Assembly (NCBI GenBank): GCA_937982565.1
Contig: CALJLN010000034.1
Span: 62,001 to 126,000 of the forward strand
Direction of reading: 5' to 3'
DNA from: UBA2421 sp002343075
GTDB taxonomy: Bacteria > Planctomycetota > Phycisphaerae > Tepidisphaerales > Tepidisphaeraceae
DNA length: 64,000 nucleotides
Below, in pieces: positions 38,589 to 46,722 of the stretch (the stretch's first letter is position 1; the number at the start of each line of letters is the position of its first letter). The notes under the pieces were generated by a model that was not told where the DNA came from, did no database searches, and saw nothing but the letters and a program-made list of their open reading frames with translations. The position numbers and the translations under genes are program-made.

Positions 38589-40085
38589 CTAGTCTGCCGG
38601 CACACACCGGCCACTCGCCCACCGACGGAGCGCCTCGACGTTCTCGGCCATCGTCACGCTCAGCGGCGGGGATGATCGCAGCGCCTTCATCACATGCTCC
38701 GTCGAAAGTTCCTCTTGTGCAGAGTAAGCCTCGTGCAGTGCCGATACGATCGCCTGTTCGATTTCCGCCCCGCTGAAGCCATTCGACGCTTCGGCCAGGC
38801 TGTCCAGGTCAAACTTGGCCGCGGGGCGGTTGCGCCGTTTCAGGTGAATCTCGATGATCTGGTGCCGGGCTTCGATTGTGGGCAAATCGACGAAGAAAAT
38901 CTCGTCAAACCGCCCCTTGCGCATCAACTCCGGCGGCAGGGCGGCGATGTCGTTGGCGGTGGCGATGAGAAACACCGGCGCCTTGTGCTCCTGCATCCAG
39001 GTGAGCAGCGTGCCAAACATGCGCTTGCTCAGCCCGCCGTCGATACTTTGGCTGGCAGCACCGGCGAAGGCCTTCTCGATTTCGTCGATCCAGAGAATGA
39101 TCGGCGCCATCATCTCCGCCTGCCGGAGTGTGTCGCGCAGCCGGCGTTCGCTCTCGCCGATGAACTTGTCATAGAGCGCGCCGACGTCCAGCCGAAGCAG
39201 TGGCCGTTGCCAGGCGGTGGCCACTGCCTTGGCGCTAAGCGACTTTCCCGCCCCCTGCACGCCGAGCATCAACATCCCCCGCGGCGCAGGCAGGCCGAAC
39301 TGGGTTGCGTCCTTGCGAAACGCATTCTGCCGCGCCTTCAGCCACGCCTTAAGATTGCGAAGCCCCCCGATCTCATTGAGGTTGACCGGTGCCTCGACAT
39401 ACTCGAGCATCCCCTGCGCCTGCAGCCGCTTGCGCTTGGCCGCGAGAATGCGGTTGGCATCGTCGCCGTTGAGCTGCATATCGCCGGCGATGGCTTCACG
39501 AACGATCTGTCGCGCGTCCCATGTGCTCAAACCGCGCAAATTGCGAATGATCAACTCCGCTTCGTGCGGCGCAAGCTGCGCCCGGATCGGCTGCTGCTGG
39601 TGAAACTGCTGAACAGTCTCCTTGAGTATCCGGCGAAGTTTGTCATCGTCCGGCGGAAGCACGTCAAACGGGTGGGCCAGATGCTCCACCCCTGGCGGCA
39701 GGGCCGAGGGGGCATCAATCAGAATGAAGTGCGCGCCGATCTTGTCAAACGAGAAGATCTGCTCGCGAAACACGCGCAAAGATTCTCGCTCGCGTTCGCC
39801 TGCGAGATGAGGCAGCGAGTCAAACAGCACCACAATCCGCCGCTGCTGTTGCCGGGAAACGAAAATGAGCGCATCGACCAGCGCATTGGTATCGGGCAGC
39901 GCCGGCGCGTCGGCAAACTCGCCGTCGCGCAGCCCGCGCGCCACGCTCCATTCCCACACCGGCAACCGAAGCTCTGCCGCCGCGGCGTGAATGATCGCCA
40001 GCGCCTCCGGCTCGTCGGCGGTGGTGATGCGAATGCACGGGTGCCGGGCACGCAGCAGCTCGGTGAGTCGGGTGATGTTCTGCAT
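38589..40085 (-). CDS. Ycf46-like AAA+ ATPase
   Basis: The ATG at 40085 (M-Q-N-I-T-R-L) is chosen; an upstream extension to 40211 has unlikely composition and runs across a CGCCAAG repeat. The product is 498 aa. The N-terminal half (about 1-230) resembles the Ycf46 N-domain. The AAA+ module has Walker A GVQGAGKSLSAKA (about 275), Walker B ILWIDEIEKAF (about 335), sensor 1 ATAND and an arginine-finger-like MRKGRFDE. The combination GVQGAGKS...RLDVGALYDKFIGESE is characteristic of the Ycf46/conserved-plastid family, whose bacterial role is poorly defined. A TATAAT lies about ten bases ahead of the ATG, so the transcript may be nearly leaderless. Confidence 0.85.
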   Translation of the reverse strand: MQNITRLTELLRARHPCIRITTADEPEALAIIHAAAAELRLPVWEWSVARGLRDGEFADAPALPDTNALVDALIFVSRQQQRRIVVLFDSLPHLAGERERESLRVFREQIFSFDKIGAHFILIDAPSALPPGVEHLAHPFDVLPPDDDKLRRILKETVQQFHQQQPIRAQLAPHEAELIIRNLRGLSTWDARQIVREAIAGDMQLNGDDANRILAAKRKRLQAQGMLEYVEAPVNLNEIGGLRNLKAWLKARQNAFRKDATQFGLPAPRGMLMLGVQGAGKSLSAKAVATAWQRPLLRLDVGALYDKFIGESERRLRDTLRQAEMMAPIILWIDEIEKAFAGAASQSIDGGLSKRMFGTLLTWMQEHKAPVFLIATANDIAALPPELMRKGRFDEIFFVDLPTIEARHQIIEIHLKRRNRPAAKFDLDSLAEASNGFSGAEIEQAIVSALHEAYSAQEELSTEHVMKALRSSPPLSVTMAENVEALRRWASGRCVPAD

Positions 40086-40141
40086 GACCGAACGATTATA
40101 CCCGCCAACACCCGTTTTGAACGTGGAGAAGACAACGCAGC

Positions 40142-40176
40142 CGCCAAGCACGCCAAGGTCGCCAAGAGACGCCAAG
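40142..40176. repeat. CGCCAAG short tandem repeat
   Basis: Four copies of CGCCAAG start at 40142, 40151, 40160 and 40170 (periods 9, 9 and 10) and run into a poly-A stretch. It lies between the Ycf46-like gene and a short secreted-protein gene. Similar CGCCAAG-rich intergenic blocks are seen in many bacterial genomes; their function is not known. Confidence 0.75.
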
Positions 40177-40244
40177 AAAAAAGATGAATGGAAACGAACT
40201 CCGGGTGCCACGACATGGCTCTAAGCCGCCCGTCTGGAGATGAA

Positions 40245-40775
40245 CTAGCTGCGTCCCCTGATCCGTCCCCGAATCACGGCGTCGCTCAGTAAGTGCTGGG
40301 AGAAGCTTGAGCGCAAACGCAGGAGCCCGTTAGTGTTAACATTAATGGCGCTGTCATCCGTTGTCCCCAGGTAAAACTCCTTGTTCCCAACGTGGAATTG
40401 GTCAATCGCACCGGAACTTCCGAAATTGATCGTCACCGGCGCGCCACCGGCTTTCAACGCTGTGTAATCGTCACGAACGATTTGAATCGTGCCAATGTTG
40501 ATCGTTCCTGACGAACCGTCGCGTACTAATAGCGCCGAGCCAGTACCTGACGCGAAGCGGGCGATATGGCTCGTTGATGTCGGTGTAGCCCCCAATTCCC
40601 AGTTATTAGGATTGGTCCACACATTGTCGCCGCCTGGCAGAGCACCACCATTGTTCGTCCAATTGAAAGTCTGCGCAAACGTCTGGTTAATGGAAATCAG
40701 CCACATCAATGCACCAAGCCAACGGAGAATTTGCTTGCTCTGCGATGCACATTTCCGCATATTAGACTTGGTCAT
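40245..40775 (-). CDS. short secreted protein, possibly the N-terminal remnant of an autotransporter-like protein
   Basis: 176 aa; AAGGAAGG lies seven bases before the ATG at 40775. A basic N-terminus and a hydrophobic stretch (about 18-34, LRWLGALMWLISINQTFAQ) look like a Sec signal peptide cleaved after AQA or FAQ. The mature part (FNWTNNGGALPGGDNVWTNPNNW) resembles the first blade of large beta-helical autotransporter or PEP-CTERM proteins, which usually run to many hundreds of residues and end in a sorting tail. Here translation stops at GRIRGRS with no tail, so it may be truncated. It is divergent from the 40798 gene with only 22 bp between start codons. Confidence 0.6.
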   Translation of the reverse strand: MTKSNMRKCASQSKQILRWLGALMWLISINQTFAQTFNWTNNGGALPGGDNVWTNPNNWELGATPTSTSHIARFASGTGSALLVRDGSSGTINIGTIQIVRDDYTALKAGGAPVTINFGSSGAIDQFHVGNKEFYLGTTDDSAINVNTNGLLRLRSSFSQHLLSDAVIRGRIRGRS

Positions 40776-40797
40776 GACGTACCTTCCTTGGAGTTAG

Positions 40798-41952
40798 ATG
40801 CCTACATCCGCATCACAAAAATTACCGTGGTGGTCAATTGCTTTTTACTGCGTTTCCATTTTTTTCTTGCCGTCCGCCTCTTACGCTCGGGTAACATATG
40901 ATGCGACGCTGCTTCGCGCAGACAATGTTCACTACCCGACTGCCTTGGGAGAGGGAGGGCATGTCAGCGGATACACTTTTACGGGATTCTCAAAGCCACC
41001 CGGTAGTTATCCGATAGTGTGGGACGTTGCAGGGAAACCCCACATTTTACCCGTTCAAGGGTCTTATGAGGCCGCAGTCGTACACGGATTTGATGGTTCC
41101 GACAGTGCACCAATTGGCATCATTGCGCCACTCGGCCAAGCGGGCGGGCCGGCAGTCGTTTGGGGGTCGCTTGGCGCGACACCGCTTCCAATACCCGAAG
41201 AGTTTGGAATTCCACGAGAAGGAAATGGCACAGTCATCGTTGGAGCAGCGATCGTGACGGCGGCTACATCATCCGGTCGAACCCGGCAAGCCTGCGTCTG
41301 GCAGAACGGAACCTTCACGCTGTTGAGCATTCCCGGGTCGACGACCAGCGCGCTTTTTTCGGTCAACGCATCGGGTATTTATATCGGCGGAACAGCCAAC
41401 AGCAACGATCCCAGCAGCTTGGATAGTGGCCTGATCGGTCAAAACGGCTCGTACACGCTTTTGCGCTTCGGCGATGAACTTGGCCGCATCGCGCCATCGG
41501 ATATCAACGACAGCAACTGGCTCGTTGGTCAGTTTGCTCCTACTGGTGGCATTCGCGGATTCGTCGCGCGGCATGATTTAGCAACCGGCGCGCAAGAGTT
41601 TCGCGACCTTGGATTGTTCCCCGGTTTCGCTGAAACTTACATCGGCGGGATTAACAATAGCAACACCGTTGTAGGCGCGGCAACCCCGACGCTCGGCGCA
41701 GACTTTACGAAGGCATTGATTTGGCCAAATGGAAGTCTTGAGCCACAAGATTTGAATGCGATGGTGAATCTGCCCGGCGCGACAGTTATCCGCGGGATGG
41801 ACATCAACAATGCCGGGCAGATACTGGCTGAGGCGCGCCTCGACGACGGCAGCGGGTTTGCGTACTTCCGCCTGGACCCGGTCGTGCCGGAACCCGCGGG
41901 GATCGCGGTAATGGGGTTTGCGGGGGTGGCGGTGCTGCGGCGGCGGGCGTAG
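40798..41952 (+). CDS. PEP-CTERM protein with HAF-type extracellular repeats
   Basis: 384 aa; GGAG lies four bases ahead of the ATG at 40798. A signal peptide (about 10-30, WSIAFYCVSIFFLPSASYA) is followed by repeats of about 50 residues of the form IN-D/N-S-x-x-V-G, ending in W or F (INDSNWLVGQF, INNSNTVVGAA, INNAGQILAEA), which match the 'HAF' extracellular repeat. The C-terminus VPEPAGIAVMGFAGVAVLRRRA is a PEP-CTERM tail: PEP motif, hydrophobic helix and Arg cluster, recognised by exosortase and then removed. No exosortase gene is in the window. The role is unknown. Confidence 0.83.
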   Translation: MPTSASQKLPWWSIAFYCVSIFFLPSASYARVTYDATLLRADNVHYPTALGEGGHVSGYTFTGFSKPPGSYPIVWDVAGKPHILPVQGSYEAAVVHGFDGSDSAPIGIIAPLGQAGGPAVVWGSLGATPLPIPEEFGIPREGNGTVIVGAAIVTAATSSGRTRQACVWQNGTFTLLSIPGSTTSALFSVNASGIYIGGTANSNDPSSLDSGLIGQNGSYTLLRFGDELGRIAPSDINDSNWLVGQFAPTGGIRGFVARHDLATGAQEFRDLGLFPGFAETYIGGINNSNTVVGAATPTLGADFTKALIWPNGSLEPQDLNAMVNLPGATVIRGMDINNAGQILAEARLDDGSGFAYFRLDPVVPEPAGIAVMGFAGVAVLRRRA

Positions 41953-42266
41953 ATTCTGTGATTTCAGCCACACATTCGGGCCTGATTTGTTAGGGTGTGG
42001 TTTTTACTTATTTTTGTCGCAACTGCATTATTGGCAATAGTTTGCGGTGCGTAAATCAGATTGTTCCGCGCGGAACGGTGATACCCCATCTGCCTACTGC
42101 CCACTGTCTCCTGCCCGCTGCCAATTGTTCCGCGCGGAACATTGATCGGTAGTCGCTGGTTGCCGGTTGCGAGTTAACGTCGGTTCGTTGATAGTTGAGA
42201 GTCGATCGCGGAGCGATGGCGCCGCGAGTGTTTTGTGCGGGGCAACTACGTCGGAGGGCAGTCATC
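41953..42266. other. 314-bp regulatory region with two parS-like palindromes
   Basis: No gene is supported. It contains a 23-bp unit ATTGTTCCGCGCGGAAC-nn-TGAT twice (42060-42082 and 42124-42146), exactly 64 bp apart, and between them a CTGCC-rich stretch (42091-42122) that recurs loosely at 57150-57195. GGAGG (42253-42257) is the ribosome binding site of the next gene. Confidence 0.6.
42060..42146. repeat. pair of TGTTCCGCGCGGAACA-type palindromes (parS-like)
   Basis: The core GTTCCGCGCGGAAC is a perfect 14-bp palindrome at 42063-42076 and 42127-42140; the second copy extends to a 16-bp palindrome. It differs from the TGTTCCACGTGGAACA form of the ParB-binding site parS at two symmetric central positions. 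Alternatively it is an operator for a dimeric repressor of the LEPR/RTX gene that starts 126 bp downstream. Confidence 0.6.
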
Positions 42267-43325
42267 ATGCAGCGTACTACATCACCAGGAGCCGAAGTGA
42301 TTATCCGCGACAGCCGCGTCGGCGCGGTGGAGGTGCTCGAGCCACGCACGTTGCTGCATTCCAACTTCGCCACCCTTGCCGGCGGCATTCTTACACTCGT
42401 CGGCACCTCGGGAGCCGATGTTTTCACCCTGCGACAGGCGACGGGCAGCACTCAACTTGTCGTGAGCCATGACGGGCAGCAACAGTCGTTCACCGCAGCG
42501 AATATCAATCGCATTGTTGCCGATCTGGGCAACGGCAATGATGTGGTTGACATGGCCGACGACTCGATCGAAATCCCCGCGAGCCTCACCGGTGGGGCGG
42601 GCGATGACACACTCATCGGCGATCGCGGCAACGATTCCCTGCAAGGCGGTGACGGCAACGATTCGCTCTCCGGGCAAGGCGGTAACGATCGACTCACTGG
42701 CGGCGGGGGGCTTGACCGGCTCAGCGGGAATGCCGGAAATGATACGATCAACGACGCCTCCGGTGCCAACCTCATCTTCGGGGGCACCGGCAATGACACC
42801 ATCAATGTCGATCTCGGCGATAACCTCATCGAAGGCCAGGCCGGTGCCGATAGCATCACCGCCGGTGACGGTGCCGACACGATCTACGGCGACGCTGCTG
42901 CGCCAACCGGTGCCGATGAAGCCGACTACATCTTCGGCGGCGACGACGCCGACCTGCTCTTCGGTGGCGAAGGCAATGACACCATCTCCGGCGGCGCGGG
43001 CAGAAACACACTCTTCGGCGGCAACGGCAACGACAGGCTCAACGGCTCAGGCTCGCGCGACAGCCTGCTCGGCGAAGCCGGCGACGATCGTCTCTACGGC
43101 AACGGCGGCGACGACACCCTCGACGGCGGGGGGAATGTCGATCGACTGTTCGGCGGGACGGGCAACGATCTGCTCTTCGGCGCAGGTAGCAACGATAAAC
43201 TTTACGGCGAGGCCGGAGACGACATCCTGCAAGGTGGGAAGGGCGCCGATTTGCTCGACGGCGGCGAGGGCACCGATACCGGCCCGAATGACGGTGCCGA
43301 CACGCTGGTGAGCATCGAAGTCTGA
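42267..43325 (+). CDS. LEPR-motif RTX protein
   Basis: The ATG at 42267 has GGAGG about nine bases upstream and is preferred to an upstream ATG at 42195. 352 aa. The LEPR motif is the best match to the family name, AVEVLEPRTLLHSN (about residues 19-32). A beta region (about 33-115) is followed by about 24 RTX nonapeptides in two blocks (GGDGNDSLSGQ, GGTGNDTINVD, GGEGNDTISGG, GGNGNDRLNGS and others). It ends in DGADTLVSIEV. It is probably a calcium-dependent extracellular or matrix protein. The next gene starts after 20 bp. Confidence 0.85.
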   Translation: MQRTTSPGAEVIIRDSRVGAVEVLEPRTLLHSNFATLAGGILTLVGTSGADVFTLRQATGSTQLVVSHDGQQQSFTAANINRIVADLGNGNDVVDMADDSIEIPASLTGGAGDDTLIGDRGNDSLQGGDGNDSLSGQGGNDRLTGGGGLDRLSGNAGNDTINDASGANLIFGGTGNDTINVDLGDNLIEGQAGADSITAGDGADTIYGDAAAPTGADEADYIFGGDDADLLFGGEGNDTISGGAGRNTLFGGNGNDRLNGSGSRDSLLGEAGDDRLYGNGGDDTLDGGGNVDRLFGGTGNDLLFGAGSNDKLYGEAGDDILQGGKGADLLDGGEGTDTGPNDGADTLVSIEV

Positions 43326-43345
43326 CCGATAGGTAGCGTGCGCGC

Positions 43346-44761
43346 GTGAGTTTCCACCTGGGCAAGCCCATCTTCGTGATGCTGCTGATCGCGCTGGCGA
43401 CGAGCGTCGTGGTGTCCACGCGTCGGCCGCCGGCGCGGGCGGATATGACGATGTGGGTTTTCGCCATCTCGCACGCCAACAGCTACCGGCTGCGCGACCG
43501 TGGGCCTTCGTTGGTTGATGAGTATGAACGCAAGTTTGGGCAGACGCTGAATGTCAACCTGATTAACAATCGCGCGCTCGATACGCGGCTGCTGTCGCTG
43601 ATGATGAGCGGGGCAACGGGGGACAAGGTTCCGGATGTGGTAGAGCTTGAGATCAACTCGGTCGGCAAGTACTTTCGCTTCCCGCCGGAGAAAGTCGGCC
43701 TGCTCCCGCTGGATGAGTTTTTGAATGCGAGCGGGCTGCGAGAAGAACTGATCGCGGCGCGGCTGGCCCCGTGGACGCGCGATGGCACGCTCTTCGGCAT
43801 TCCGCATGATGTTCATCCTGTCACGCTCACATATCGAAAAGACCTGTTCGACGCCGCGGGGGTCGATCTGGCCGCCTGCGAGACGTGGGACGCGTTTAGT
43901 GAAGCGTGCTTGCGATATCAGGCATACTGGCGGGCCAACGGCCATCCCGAGCGTGTCGCGATGGAGATGTCGCCGTGGGCATCCGACCCGTTGCTGAGGT
44001 TGATTCTCCAGCGCCGGGTCAATCTGGTGGACAACCATCTCGTGTCGCACATGACCGATCCTAAAGTGGCCGACACGGTTGTGCGATACGCAACAATGGT
44101 TGCAGGCTCGCGGCGGATTGGTGCTGCGGCAAGCCCGGGGGGCAATAACTGGGTGCAAGATCTTTCCACCGGCGCGCTGGGCGCGATGGTGACGGCAGAC
44201 TGGCGCGTGACCTACATCCGCAAGAACGGCCCCGAGTCGCTTCAGGGCCGGCTGGCGATGATGCCGCTGCCCCGGTTTGATCCGACCGACCACCCGACGA
44301 GCACCTGGGGCGGCACGATGCTGGGAATCCCGCGCAACGCGCGCGATCCGGCGGCGTCATGGCGGGTGATCGAACACATTCTCTTCTCCGCTGAGGGAAT
44401 CGCCGCGCGGAAGAGATATACCGATATCATCTCGCCCGTGCGGAGAAGCTGGGAAGACCCAGACTTGGTGCAGCCCGATCCCCTCTACGGCGGGCAGCGC
44501 GTCGGGCGGATGTTCATCGAGCTTGCCCCGCAAGTACCCGAGTATCACGCGACGCCGTTCTCCTCGTTTGCCGCGACGCTGCTCACCGAAGTGCTGCGGC
44601 AGCAGGTGTTGCTCGTCGATGCCGGCGCCTCAGAAACCGAGCGCCGTGAAGCCGCAGCGCGCCATCTCCGCGACGCCGATCAATATCTGAAGCGGATCAT
44701 CGCGTTCTCGGCATTCACACAGAGCAACGTCGCCGGCGAACCCACCGATGTTCACGAATGA
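43346..44761 (+). CDS. extracellular solute-binding protein, sugar ABC transporter type
   Basis: 471 aa from a GTG start with a weak ribosome binding site. A signal anchor or signal peptide (about 7-25, PIFVMLLIALATSVVVST) is followed by a family 1 solute-binding fold: VNLINNRALDTRLLSLMM, VPDVVELEI, GTLFGIPHDVHPVTLTYRKDLFDAAGV and WGGTMLGIPRNARDP. Family members deliver sugars or oligosaccharides to an ABC importer. No permease or ATPase genes are next to it, so the partner is encoded elsewhere or this copy is an orphan. It starts 20 bp after the LEPR/RTX gene and may be co-transcribed. Confidence 0.85.
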   Translation: MSFHLGKPIFVMLLIALATSVVVSTRRPPARADMTMWVFAISHANSYRLRDRGPSLVDEYERKFGQTLNVNLINNRALDTRLLSLMMSGATGDKVPDVVELEINSVGKYFRFPPEKVGLLPLDEFLNASGLREELIAARLAPWTRDGTLFGIPHDVHPVTLTYRKDLFDAAGVDLAACETWDAFSEACLRYQAYWRANGHPERVAMEMSPWASDPLLRLILQRRVNLVDNHLVSHMTDPKVADTVVRYATMVAGSRRIGAAASPGGNNWVQDLSTGALGAMVTADWRVTYIRKNGPESLQGRLAMMPLPRFDPTDHPTSTWGGTMLGIPRNARDPAASWRVIEHILFSAEGIAARKRYTDIISPVRRSWEDPDLVQPDPLYGGQRVGRMFIELAPQVPEYHATPFSSFAATLLTEVLRQQVLLVDAGASETERREAAARHLRDADQYLKRIIAFSAFTQSNVAGEPTDVHE

Positions 44762-45010
44762 TGCTCGATCTGATATTGGAAGTTGAGAGAGTTCCACACC
44801 CGTGCGCTGCGGCGCCCATGAGCTGTTGTGATCGTTATGCGTGGTGTTTGGTGCACGCGCATCATAAACGGACGCGCCCCGCGTTATCAGTCATCGTGAA
44901 AGCTTGAAAATTGCGTCAGTGAATTGAATCGGTGGCATTGTTCTCTTGTAGCCCGACAACGGCGGAATGCGTTGGCCGTCGGCGGGCATGCACACAAGAG
45001 GACATTGCTC

Positions 45011-45757
45011 ATGCGTTCGATAGCAATTCTGGCGGCTTCTGCGGCGGTGGCGATTTCCAGTGTGGCGTTTGCTGGCTTCACCAAGATTGGTGCAGCCCCA
45101 GCCAGCGAGCCTTCACAGCACAGCATCATCAATACGCTGTACGGCGGTGGGTTTCATAAAATCGGCGACGACTTTTTCAATGGTGCGGTCACCCTCCGGC
45201 GCGTGGATGACGCCATGAGCGTCACCCCGTCAATGAACATCGCCCGCGGAACCATCGGTGATACCACCGATGCCAGTTGGATCGACGGCCATTTCACCGC
45301 CCGCGCTGTGGCCAAGTTCAGCAACAACAGCCAGTCGCTCAGCATCGACCGCGGGGGCTCGGTGAGTCATTTGTTTGACGTGACCGGCTACGGCTACGAC
45401 GTCAGCAGCACGACTGCCCACGGGAAGTGCATGGGCGAGATGATGACCTTCACCCGAAGCGGCGATAGCGGCACGCATTCATCCGACATGACTCGCAACG
45501 CCGACGGCCGCGATCATATGATCACATATGAAGTGCTCGGACTTGGCACGAAGGAAAAGACGTGGCTCATGTTCTGGGAAGACCTTGATTTCAGCCCATC
45601 GCTTCCCAAGCGTCGCACCCACAGCGACTACAACGACCTGGTTGTCGAAATCCGCGCCACCGCAGTCCCGCTACCGGCGGCAGTGTGGGCCGGTGGCGCA
45701 CTGCTGGGCACCGCGGGGGTCTTCCGCAAGCGGCTGAAGCGCGCTGTGGGAATGTGA
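45011..45757 (+). CDS. PEP-CTERM-like (VPLPA) secreted protein with DUF4114-like domain
   Basis: The ATG at 45011 has AGAGGA about nine bases upstream; an upstream start at 44924 would bury the signal peptide. 248 aa. The signal peptide is MRSIAILAASAAVAISSVAFA. The C-terminal part contains MFWEDLDF...DYNDLVVEI, the hallmark of DUF4114-like domains that often precede sorting tails. The C-terminus PLPAAVWAGGALLGTAGVFRKRLKR has the VPLPA variant of the PEP-CTERM signal: Pro motif, hydrophobic helix, basic end. It is probably anchored or released by an exosortase system encoded elsewhere. Confidence 0.8.
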   Translation: MRSIAILAASAAVAISSVAFAGFTKIGAAPASEPSQHSIINTLYGGGFHKIGDDFFNGAVTLRRVDDAMSVTPSMNIARGTIGDTTDASWIDGHFTARAVAKFSNNSQSLSIDRGGSVSHLFDVTGYGYDVSSTTAHGKCMGEMMTFTRSGDSGTHSSDMTRNADGRDHMITYEVLGLGTKEKTWLMFWEDLDFSPSLPKRRTHSDYNDLVVEIRATAVPLPAAVWAGGALLGTAGVFRKRLKRAVGM

Positions 45758-45759
45758 TC

Positions 45760-45798
45760 CGCCCAATCAAGCTTCATCCATCAGCCAATGATTGGGCG
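45760..45798. terminator. 10-bp-stem hairpin right after the VPLPA gene
   Basis: CGCCCAATCA (45760-45769) and TGATTGGGCG (45789-45798) form a perfect 10-bp stem with a 19-base loop, three bases after the stop codon at 45755-45757. There is no T-run. Confidence 0.4.
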
Positions 45799-45823
45799 TC
45801 CAGAGCTCGGGCGACCAAAATTC

Positions 45824-45881
45824 GGGCACCGATGAACAGCGATGCAGTGCGTGCCGCCTGCATAGCTGTTCTTCGGTGCCC
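45824..45881. terminator. long hairpin between convergent genes, probable bidirectional terminator
   Basis: Arms 45824-45847 and 45858-45881 pair over 22 bp in three perfect blocks (9, 7 and 6 bp) with two symmetric mismatches and a 10-base loop. AAAATT lies just outside the left arm and TTCCTTTT just outside the right one, so each strand has a U-rich tail. It lies between the VPLPA gene (+) and the DUF4136 gene (-). Confidence 0.65.
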
Positions 45882-45915
45882 TTCCTTTTGGCAGTCAGTT
45901 GCGACGGTGAAACCA

Positions 45916-46488
45916 TCATCTCTTCGGGGGGAAGCCCTTGAGCGCGCCGGCGATGACTTCGGGCGCGCGGTTTCGCTGTACTTCATCCGACATGATTTGC
46001 ACCTTGGTGTACGATTTCCATACCGCCTGCTTCGTCTGTGTGTCATAGATATCGAGCAGCAGCGTGCCTTCGATGTACTGCTTTGACCAGAATTGCTCTT
46101 CAGTCTGCGCGTACCACCCGGCGGGGCGCCAGGCGCCGGGGGCATCGTAGTCGTGGCCGGTGTAGGTCGGGGCGATGCGCACAAGGTCCGCCTTCTGTTG
46201 TGCGCCGGCGGTGTAGGTGACGAGCAGTTGCGGGCTGTCGGTCACATAATCCAGCCCGCGGACTTCCATCTCTGCCACCACCGCGGCGCGAATGCGTTCT
46301 TCGAGCCGTTGTCTGTCGATCGATTCATAGTCCGGCTGTTCGATGATCTTGCCGGGTGCGAAACCGTATGTGGTGAACTTCGAAAAATCGACGTTTTTGT
46401 CGTAGTCGGTCGTCGTCGACGCGCTCGGCGCAGATGCGCAGCCGGTCATCAACAACAAAACTACCACTGTAGCGGTGATTCGGGTCAT
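45916..46488 (-). CDS. DUF4136 lipoprotein
   Basis: The ATG at 46488 has GAAGGAA six bases upstream. 190 aa. A lipoprotein signal peptide ends in the lipobox LMTGCAS (Cys about residue 17), so the protein is lipid-anchored after cleavage. YDKNVDFSKFTTYGF and the RLEERIRAAVVAEMEVRGLDY stretch are characteristic of DUF4136, a family of envelope lipoproteins of unknown function. A TATAAT lies on the minus strand at 46561-46556, about 65 bp upstream, and may be its -10 box. Confidence 0.85.
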   Translation of the reverse strand: MTRITATVVVLLLMTGCASAPSASTTTDYDKNVDFSKFTTYGFAPGKIIEQPDYESIDRQRLEERIRAAVVAEMEVRGLDYVTDSPQLLVTYTAGAQQKADLVRIAPTYTGHDYDAPGAWRPAGWYAQTEEQFWSKQYIEGTLLLDIYDTQTKQAVWKSYTKVQIMSDEVQRNRAPEVIAGALKGFPPKR

Positions 46489-46722
46489 CGTGGTTCCTTC
46501 TCGAGCACCTGGCTTTCGCCTGCCTGTCCGACTCTTCTGCCGAAGAGGGAGTGCAATTATAGCCGGTCGGTCCCGCCGCCACACTGTGCTGATGGCCTTA
46601 CGTCCGGGAACATCGCACACTCGCGGCTGTCATCATGCCGCAAAACACCCGGCGCTTCGGGCCGATGAAAGCTTCTGTGCGACGGAATTTCTCCGTGCCA
46701 TTGCAATCATGAGGAGCCTGAG

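Noticed and set aside
38694..40187. 497-codon open frame antisense to the Ycf46-like gene
   Set aside because: Shadow of a conserved AAA+ gene caused by high G+C; no domain and biased composition.
43202..44293. 363-codon antisense open frame under the solute-binding protein
   Set aside because: Crosses the RTX/solute-binding gene junction on the wrong strand; the sense genes are clear.
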